64,000 nucleotides of DNA, taken from assembly GCF_001949145.1 (NCBI RefSeq), contig NW_019091378.1, positions 1,134,558 to 1,198,557 on the forward strand, in the 5' to 3' direction. Source of the DNA: Acanthaster planci (Eukaryota > Echinodermata > Asteroidea > Valvatida > Acanthasteridae). Position 1 is the first letter of the stretch. Each line of letters opens with the position of its first letter. Positions 56,265 through 64,000 of this stretch are shown here, in pieces. Under the pieces are notes generated by a model. The model worked only from the letters and a program-made list of their open reading frames with translations. It was not told where the DNA came from and did no database searches. Made by a program: the position numbers and the translations under genes.

Positions 56265-56496
56265 GATTTTGTCTCTTTACACGATCAGCGGCAGAAATAT
56301 CGGATTCAGGTGGAAACCAACGATGCTTGGACCTTCCCTTTCATTTGTCCAATAAATCGCCGGTGTGCGTTGGTCTCGGATGACCTTGCCTTATGAAGAA
56401 TTGATCTGGCTCAATTTTATATACAAAGGCCTATATAGGCCTATACGCATGCAAGGAAGTGCACAATGATAGGTCGACTCATGTGTGTCCTTGCAG

Positions 56497-56590
56497 ATCA
56501 ATAGGATTGACCTGAAAGACGGCCGCATGTCATGCAAATTCTCTTTAGATACGATGAACCCAGCTTTTTCCCCATGGTGTCGGGCAGTGG
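56497..56590 (+). pseudogene. Orphan exon-like segment ending in repeat DNA
   Basis: After the acceptor TCCTTGCAG an open frame reads INRIDLKDGRMSCKFSLDTM and then NPAFSPWCRAVDPETAS. It then runs directly into a G-rich repeat (GTAGCGTATTCAGCATTTGG, then a G-run) that recurs in related form at about 59668. The exon seems cut by a repeat insertion. Function unknown. Confidence 0.3.
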
Positions 56591-57812
56591 ACCCCGAGAC
56601 TGCCAGTAGCGTATTCAGCATTTGGTGGTGGGGGGGGGCAAAAGCGAATGCGTTTTCGCTCCCATGATGTTGTGGAGAAGAAACATCAAAAGTCTAACTC
56701 ATGGTCCCGACATCCTTGGTTGTATTTGCTGGTGTTATTTTCTTAGGGATTTGGTGTTCATATTTGATAAATAAATAGACACATTCTTTCCTTCTCACCC
56801 ATTCTTTGTTTAAAAAACAAAACACTTGTAATCTAGAGGTAAATTTGAAAATGCCTCAAACTGACCTTTTGTTTTAATTGATCGTATTGGGCTCAAATAT
56901 TTGTGACCCGAGTCGACTAGAGCTAAATACTTGAGTCGATTCGACATTTTTGCCTAACGCACCGGCAAACTTGTCCTGGTCGATGCCGTCTCTTGCTTCA
57001 CCGTGGCCTCAGCAGACATGACAGAGAGGAAAAGTACACGTAGCAGGTCTACATAAACCAGTATGTGACTGGGAAATGTTAAAGCATGGAGGAAGAACAC
57101 AAGGCCTTCCTCCGTGGTGAAAGCATGAGGTGAATCCGCCCGTACAAGTGAGCTTGCCGGATATCTAGGCCCTCACACGGGACAAAACCCAACACACTGT
57201 TTCCACCATACACTGAAAGGCCCAGAAAAACAACGGAAAGAAACAGTCTTCGGGTGTGGATAACTCTTGGAGGTTCTTTTAGTGAGGCTGCGTAAAATCT
57301 CTCAAATGATACGGTTAGCGGACATGGTAAAGTGGCTGACATTAATAATCGGCCGATCAACCGACGTCGGCAGATTTCTGTTGGAAATAACATCATGCGT
57401 GGGGTCCCGGCACGTTTCAGACGTTGTTTTCGATATTTTAGAGCTACTGCAGCCTCCTTAATCTTGGTTCCAATTCAGACGATAGTGCTCGATTACAGAT
57501 CGTGTATATGCATAGTGCGCCCCATCAGTGTGCTTGCGCGAGTTAGTGAAAGTCAAAACTGTTGTTGTGCGATGGTGCTATCCACAACAAAAACGAAAAT
57601 CCGAAAATCGCAAAGTGGATCGTCGGCGTCTCGCAGGCCAGGTCTATGGGCTCCACACTCAGACCTGTAGATTTAGTTTACGTGCATGCGCATCTGACCC
57701 ATTAAATATCGATACCGAACAAATGTAGCCTTCATCCGTCCCAGGTTGACCCTCCAAAGTAATCGGTCAACGTCAGTCTAGAGTCACATTGTTCCCTCTT
57801 ATTTCCACACAG

Positions 57813-57940
57813 ATGGAGTCCCTAAAAGTCATGTACTTTTGTCAACGTGGATGCAGACATAAGCACATTTGCTTCTGAGAGGAGTCTGCGAGAGGCTGAG
57901 CGGATAGCTGCCAAGAACAAGTTGAAAGGGATCGACGATG
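57813..57940 (+). pseudogene. Orphan exon-like segment with one-base frameshift
   Basis: A strong acceptor (CTTATTTCCACACAG) and a strong donor (GATG|GTATGT) bracket 128 bases. The first part reads MESLKVMYF and the second, in another frame, reads VNVDADISTFASERSLREAE and on to KLKGIDD. One extra base near 57839-57841 (a TTTT run) separates them. All three frames are blocked across the whole piece, so it is either a sequence error, a polymorphism or a decayed exon. I do not recognise the protein. Confidence 0.4.
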
Positions 57941-58697
57941 GTATGTAAAACTGAAATCCTGAGCTCCCCGTCGAAAAAGTACAAATTAGGCTTAGATGTG
58001 TAGCTCGGTCATTTGGCTTCGTGTTTCCGTTTGGAGGGGGGACATTATGCATGCCGTAATGATCTTCCTGATTATGAAACGTGTCAATCAGCGGCCACTC
58101 GAGGGGAACACGTTTTTGCCGACAGCGTTTGATACTTCTCGGTGCTCTTTCAGCTAAACATTATAATTGACGGAGATACAGTATAGTACAAAAGGGTAGA
58201 CCAATCATATTTGTTAATTCTCTCTGTTGTCTTAACGATGTCATTAGTTGGCGTCCTCATAGTTGCTCTTAATCACTTTCGTCTCTTCTTCCACTAATTA
58301 AGGCCAAAGTTTATGGAGTTACGTTCGATCAGCACATACCAATGGTCGCTTTGGACTAGCATACTAGGGGATATTTTCCGTCCCACTTTAAGACTGACAC
58401 TGCCCTCATTGTTTCCTTGGTTTGCAATGGAGGCAGATAAGTTCCTGCGTACGGTATTACATGTATTGTTTCTATAAACGGTTAATGGTATAGTCATGGG
58501 GTTTTGATCATTCCACTCATAGGCGGACGTTTTCTAAAGCAGGAAGGAACTTTTCCCTAAAGATTTTCTCAAAATGACTGGAATTTGTTGATTTAGAACT
58601 TTGGATCTTTTGCAAGAACAGATCTATATCATCTTTGGCTAGCTATATATTCTTCTTTTTGTTTCTTTGTTAATAATCACCAACTGTCCTGGTACAG

Positions 58698-58783
58698 AAG
58701 GGAGTTTTGGAGGTTATGGGAAGACCGACATCCTGTATCTCTGCTCACGTGAGGCGGACCACGTGAGGCGGACTCGTATGCAG
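58698..58783 (+). CDS. Orphan exon-like segment, unrecognised protein
   Basis: After an acceptor (CTGGTACAG) the frame that continues from the 57813-57940 piece (phase 1) reads EGSFGGYGKTDILYLCSREA and then DHVRRTRMQ up to CAG|GTTTTT. The donor is weak. A 14-base direct repeat (CACGTGAGGCGGAC twice) lies within it. Composition looks coding, but no family is recognised. Confidence 0.3.
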
Positions 58784-59250
58784 GTTTTTTACCCTTCTTT
58801 TTTGCGCCTGAGAATCATTTCAGGCATATGTGTTCAAGCCAAACGAAAAGACGCCTTGCATGAATCATCTTAAATATGCTCGTTCGATGCTCCTCTTGGA
58901 AAACATCCTCTTATTTTCAAACTTGGAAAAATATCAATCGAGCGAATTTGAAAAAGATGAAGCCAAGTTTTTTCTCTCTTTTTTCGGAAGAGAGTAGGAA
59001 AGCGAAAACTGGTCCCATTTTGTGTTACAACTCAGTATATACAAAGACGTATGGACTAAAATGTTAGTTTTGCCCTGAAATTTCTCCTCGTATTGCAGAA
59101 CATCCGCAGCTAGTGACTCGCTTGTGATTTTTATACAGATTTAATACGCCATGCGTACGTTGGCTTGATGGCTCAACAAGCGCGTTCTTTCACATTAAGG
59201 ATGCGGTTCACTGATATATCCATAGATTCCCTGCGCAAATGCTTTAAGAA

Positions 59251-59422
59251 TATGAGCGTTTCGCAATGGTGCGCCTCCAAGAGTTTGCAACGCGTTGACC
59301 GATCACAGTGCACGAAATCTGTCGACCCATTGCGCGTCTGGAAGGGATCGACAGATTTCGCGTGTTGTAATTGGCCAACACGCCGCAAACTCTTGGAGGC
59401 GCACTGTTATGAATCGCCCGTA
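59251..59422. mobile_element. 172-bp MITE with TA ends, copy 2
   Basis: Inverted arms start TATGAGCG and TACGGGCG and share GTGCGCCTCCAAGAGTTTGC. The centre has GAAATCTGTCGACCCATTG and its near-inverse GATCGACAGATTTCGCG. Length, arms and centre match the copy at 2410-2580, in the opposite end of the window. Confidence 0.75.
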
Positions 59423-60629
59423 TTCCACAAGTAAGTTAGAATTTTCAGTCACTGGTTCTAACGTTAGAATAATAGCTGAAGATGATATGCTTAGGTGTGG
59501 CTTCCAGCTGAGGGGATTTGATTTTTCAGAACTGTGATGCGAGACACTGTCTTGGGAAGCCTCGTTATTTGCCTGCGATAACTCCATCTTGTTGTGAAGG
59601 AGAAGACGTAACATCCATATTGAAATATCTACGCGGAAACAAAATTCAAAGCACTGTGTTGCCTGTCAGTGGCGTATCCAGGTTTTGGTGTGTGGTGGTG
59701 GGGGGGGCTGTCAAAAACGAATGCCTCTTCGAGCTTATCAATAGGGTGTTGGGGGAGAAAAAAATACCGAGAGCCTTGGTCACGGTCCGACATTGTGGTT
59801 TTATTTCATAGTGCATACATTATACCGATTGCACTTCAAAGGGGAGAATAGTGGGGCAAAAATCCGTTCCGGGGGAGGGGCAGGTTTCCCCTGCCCCTAC
59901 CCCCCACCGTTGCATGTTAAAACGGATCAACCGCATTCCTTATTGAAACTTCCCAAAAGTTTGATACGATTATAAATGTCTAAGATAATGTGAAAGGCTG
60001 TGTGCCGCAAGGTGGTAGCTTCCCTTAGAGGCTGAATTCTTTTGCAGTTGGGATAAATTAATTACCAAATAAATAACTGACTCAAAAATGTAAACGTCAC
60101 GTGGATTTTATTAATTTATTTCTCCCTCTATTGCCAGAAAATCGGTTTCTATTTTACAAGATGGAAATACCGTTTGGGAATACAATGCAGGAACAATGGG
60201 GAGAAGTGGACTCGGAGAAACCTCATTGAGCAAACTTTCCTCCACATCGTGAAAAAAAAAAACACAGAGCACACCCGACAGTCGGGTATTTCGTAAGCTT
60301 TAGGACGGAAAATAAAAGCCAAGTCGGACCATGGTTGGACGCATAAATCACGTGGAAGCGTTTTGGGACGAAAGGAAACTCCCCTCTAAAACCTGAGCAA
60401 CCTGTACTACTCCAATTATGCGGCTGGATTACGATTGAATTAAAAATTACTGAATTTCGTTGACAGCACACGACAACCCAACGACTTGCCATCAAGTCTA
60501 TTTTTCCTGCAGGGCCTACAGTCCACTGAGCATACACAAAGCGTGTCAGAAAATGAGTGGGCAAAATGGTTGCATTTAGTCCATGCATGTAGCTCAATAA
60601 TGGTACATAGTTACACCAGCCCCATAAAT

Positions 60630-60718
60630 AGGGCTGTAGTGGCTCTCTGTTGGTCTGTCTCTTATCTGTCGCCACCACAGATAAGAGACAGATTGAATAA
60701 GAGAGCGACTACAGCCCT
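60630..60718. mobile_element. 89-bp hairpin element
   Basis: AGGGCTGTAGTGGCTCTC at the left and GAGAGCGACTACAGCCCT at the right are inverted. Inside, TCTCTTATCTGT and ACAGATAAGAGA form a second stem. It interrupts an open frame that starts after the acceptor TTTTTCCTGCAG (60512) and reads GLQSTEHTQSVSENEWAKWL onward. Confidence 0.65.
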
Positions 60719-62971
60719 TCACGTGGGGCTACACCACCCCCAACCCGGCGGCACGCGTCATGCAGTGTTCATGCAAAACAGATCGGATGCCAACATATCG
60801 AGGAACAGTGTCAAGCTCACTGCAGAGGATCCAAGGCTAAGCTGAAGGTACTTTAGCGTCTCATTACTGATTCTAGGCCTGCGTCAGATGCATATTTGTT
60901 CTGTCATCACATTCAATCGACAAACTATGATTGAGTGCAACTCAGAGTTCGTAGTAGGCCTATTCCGAGTCTTCAACTTCCCAGCTAGATCAAGCACAGG
61001 ACAATTTTGTTTTGTAGAGTAAAGTACGGTATGTGCATTCATGCGTACGTTCTATGCTGCAAATAGCAATGAACCGAATCACCGAACATGTCGAGTTTGC
61101 CGACCCGCCGGAAGAGAGCAACAAAAAATGTTACAATGTATAATTTCTTTTCGTTCAGTCACTTCTTGAAAAATCCAACTCAGGAAAAGAGCTTGGGAAA
61201 ATATTTGCTAGTGTATCAATTTATAGAAACTGAAAAATTAGCTGACCCAAAAGAGAAATATCCTGCCAAAAATGTACCCGTCACTTCCAGAAATCTGAAA
61301 TACATGTACATGCAGAACAGTGTAATGTGGCATCTTGTAGTCAGAGTCAGATGAACATTTACGGTTTGACGTTTTATGGTAGTCTGTCGGTAACAGCCAA
61401 AATAAAAACAGATCACAACATTTTACCGACTTTTTAATTTATAAGGTAATAAACTTTTACGGAAGATTCTACCTTTGCTGAAAAGAACTGCGTCATGTCA
61501 ACTCAACGGATTTTAGAACCCATCGACTGCACGTAGGTAAAATCTTTGCAACGTTGTACAATCTCGATTTCTCGTAAGCACGGTGACAACAAACGTGAAC
61601 GAACAAGGATCGAGACCTAGGTAAGACACCGCCGGAAGTGAAAGGTCGTTAATGAAATTCGTTTTTACGCATTTCCAGGTGATTTTTCCTATATATTACT
61701 GCCGGATGGGGTGGTTTCAGTTGGGAACCATTCTTCGGAAAAATGATCAAACGTGATAGGATGGCCCGATGTAAAATTCCCATAGGTGGACCGCGCGAGG
61801 GTTCCGGAAGCTCGATGCGTGACCTTTTACTTTCACGCTCTTGATCTTTCGTATGCAGTGGCGCGGCGAGCTATGGAGAGTACAATTTGCAGCCGGGCTC
61901 TTAACTAAGGGGCCACTCATTTTCTGGAGGAGGGCCACTCCGTGGATGCGATCCCATTTAAAGCACTCATTACTTTAGATGAATTATCACCAGATCTTTT
62001 TCCTTCTCTAATTTCTGAGGTAGGGTAGGGCACAGGCCGGGGGGGGCTTGCCCCTTTAAGTTACGCCACTGCACACAGTTGGCTCACGAAGTTGGGAAAC
62101 ACACCATGTACACAGGTTAACTACGTGGAGAATCAAGTACACGTACCAGTACACTGTAATATTGGTGTCACTTTTCAACACTTTGCTTCGTGTGGGACCA
62201 TTTTAAAAACATTCCATCTCAGGTTCACTCAGAGTTTGTCGTGTTTCATGTATAGAAATCTGAGAGGACTTTCCCGAGTACGAGTAATCTAGTATCTGGG
62301 CTTCCACATGCATACTAGTCAGTCGGTTAAAACAGGCTGTGCACCGCTGAACCGAAGGGATCATGGTGGTGTCAAACTGTCATGACTGAACCCAGCTCGA
62401 GGTTCACTTATCAATTCCAGGGCCAAACGTCATCGCAAACTGTAAAAGTGATCCTACTGTTCCATTTCAGTGATTCCTGACGATAAACATCGCATTCTGG
62501 TACAAAATCGCTTGATTTTGTATGTTAGGGTTGGATGCAGCTTTGCTGAGTTACTTTACTGGTTCCAAGATTCCGTTCGAGTGTTGCATGTTAAATTGTG
62601 ATACATATTATTGATCAGAAATGTTACTGTCAGTGCGCTTATCAACCCAATTGCGCTACATCACAGGTGAGTGATACAGTATCGTTCGATACCTTATGGC
62701 CCCCTTAAGGCCAAGGCTGAGCAAAAAGGCACTACTCTACTGATTTTGTTACATCGACACGTCACCCACCGTTGCAATCCGACAAAGTACTAGCTCAATC
62801 GGTCTGACGGGTTAAAGACAAAACGCAAGGAAGAGATAATGCTGGGGGTGGAAGTACATGAAATGTCAAATGAATGTGCCCAAAAGCTGGCATTTGTGTA
62901 CGTGTGTGTAATTTTGTTTTGCACTTTTCTTCCACAGGAAAGTTTATAGCCCACTTTCGCCCCTTGGCAAG

Positions 62972-63514
62972 ATGTCGGATCCAACAAGAGATGTAAATAT
63001 GAATGTGAAGACGATTAGGGACTTGTCAAAGAAAGCTGACGGGACCAAGGCCGTGGCGGAATTCTACGACAAGTGGGCTGAGAAATATGACGAGGTATTT
63101 GTGTCAAAACACTTGATGTTCTGTTTCTTTCTTGTTGTGAACTGAATCTCTGTGATTATGGATACACAACCCATACAAAGAAATGTCTGTATACATGTAC
63201 ATGTATAGGGATATGGTGTATGTTTATTGTCACTATTAAAATGTTTTCCTGCCAACCTGAACTACACGCAGAATTCTGGAGGCTTGATTTTCTCTGTACC
63301 CTCTGGTTGGCGGCGACCAGACCGAACGACCTCTCAAAATAGTATCTTTTGGTTAGAGAACCGGACTGACCGTTAAATATGCCCCCTCCAGGACCTGGAA
63401 AAAGGAAACTACGAGGGTCCAGCGTTGTGCGTTGACGCTCTCTTCAAAGTCTTGCCCGACAAGAGCGCCCTCATCGTGGACTGTGCCGCGGGCACTGGGA
63501 AAGTGGGTGAAGGG
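62972..63514 (+). CDS. METTL27: Second METTL27-like methyltransferase, first two coding exons, partial
   Basis: Exon 1 starts at 62938 after the acceptor TTCCACAG; its coding part is 62972-63094 (41 codons, MSDPTRDVNM... ending VAEFYDKWAEKYDE). Exon 2 is 63392-63514 (41 codons) and contains the SAM motif LIVDCAAGTGKVGEG. Both junctions are phase 0 and exon 2 has the same length (123 nt) as the equivalent exon of the 50906-56264 gene. The two products share the FYxKWAExYD and IxDCAAGTGxVGE blocks but differ widely elsewhere, so this is an old paralogue. The third exon is not visible before the window ends. The gene points away from its paralogue. Confidence 0.87.
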
Positions 63515-64000
63515 GTGAGTTCGGATTTGAAGCGGGATCACTCAACTCTTTTCAGATGCGCCAAAGGGACACTCTGGTGCACAAACGAAAACACAACCTT
63601 GCCTGTCAGCGCGATTCTGAGGGACCAGCTTTTGAGAAACTGTTTTCAGCTCATAGCACAACACACAATAATTCCTACACGTTTGTCAGTCAGTGATTTT
63701 CCTTGGATGTTGGCCAAACTTCCCACGTGGAATAAGCGGCTTACTGATAGAAACTAATTTCTCGAGCGGGCATCGGCTGTCTCAGAAGAGCTATAGGCCA
63801 GCGCATTCAGACAGAGGTGCTGGGGGCGCTCTACTTGCCGTCGGGGAAAACAAAAATATCATGCAAACTGTCAATGGAAAGAACGGTACATTTTTGCTGA
63901 TTATTATTTTGATTTAACAACTGGTTGTGTGTTTGAAATTGTCAGGAGTTAATCATATTGTCCAAAGTTTAACCTTCTTGGCGTGCTAGGTTATAGGGCT

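Larger units (their letters stand above)
56265..62937. other. Interval between divergent METTL27-like genes
   Basis: Both METTL27-like promoters should lie in this 6.7-kb stretch. It also contains exon-like pieces of an unrecognised plus-strand gene (56497, 57813, 58698, 60513), a 171-bp MITE (59251-59422), G-run repeats of the GTGGCGTATCCAGG type (about 56588-56650 and 59668-59720) and a hairpin element (60630-60718). No complete gene can be built from these pieces. Confidence 0.45.

Noticed and set aside
57079-57396. Minus-strand 105-codon frame with a hydrophobic stretch (LFLSVVFLGLSVYGG)
   Set aside because: No splice context, no homology recognised, and the frame length is ordinary for this composition.

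Overview
This is a eukaryotic, intron-rich, AT-rich genomic window from a metazoan. The genes it carries (SH3D19, JADE, AADAT and METTL27 relatives), the compact introns, the many short palindromic MITE-like repeats and the very frequent TACATGTA palindrome suggest a marine invertebrate deuterostome. An echinoderm such as a sea star is my best guess, but this is inference. There are two assembly gaps (9468-9958 and 21679-22074), both inside tandem repeats, and one ambiguous base at 14219.

Four gene models could be rebuilt exon by exon with canonical splice sites and matching intron phases. (1) 1-13704, minus strand: the 5' part of an SH3D19 (EVE-1)-like proline-rich SH3 adaptor, eight exons and about 844 codons, continuing off the left edge. 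(2) 16302-31376, plus strand: a JADE-family PHD-finger protein, 14 coding exons and 950 aa, with a probable 2.6-kb 3' UTR. (3) 36952-45664, plus strand: a complete 12-exon AADAT/KAT II-like PLP aminotransferase, 427 aa, whose active-site residues fall at the same numbers as in the human enzyme. (4) 50906-56264, minus strand: a complete five-exon METTL27-like SAM methyltransferase, 221 aa. A diverged paralogue of gene 4 begins on the plus strand at 62972 and runs off the right edge, so the two form a divergent pair about 6.7 kb apart.

The rest is intron and intergenic DNA rich in mobile-element debris: a 1.34-kb TIR element in JADE intron 1, two copies of a 171-bp TA-bounded MITE, a three-copy short inverted-repeat family, other palindromic elements, a pair of related repeats in JADE introns, a broken THAP-domain gene next to a transposon-type ORF, and a tRNA-derived SINE tail-to-tail with the 3' end of a non-LTR retrotransposon. 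The 56.3-62.9 kb interval also holds exon-like pieces of an unrecognised, apparently damaged plus-strand gene.

The genes look like unrelated housekeeping or signalling neighbours (endocytic adaptor, histone-acetylation scaffold, lysine/kynurenine transaminase, small-molecule or protein methyltransferases), not one pathway. The least explained items are a three-copy repeat domain inside the SH3D19-like protein, two short linear motifs in the JADE tail, the inverted METTL27 pair and the orphan exons.
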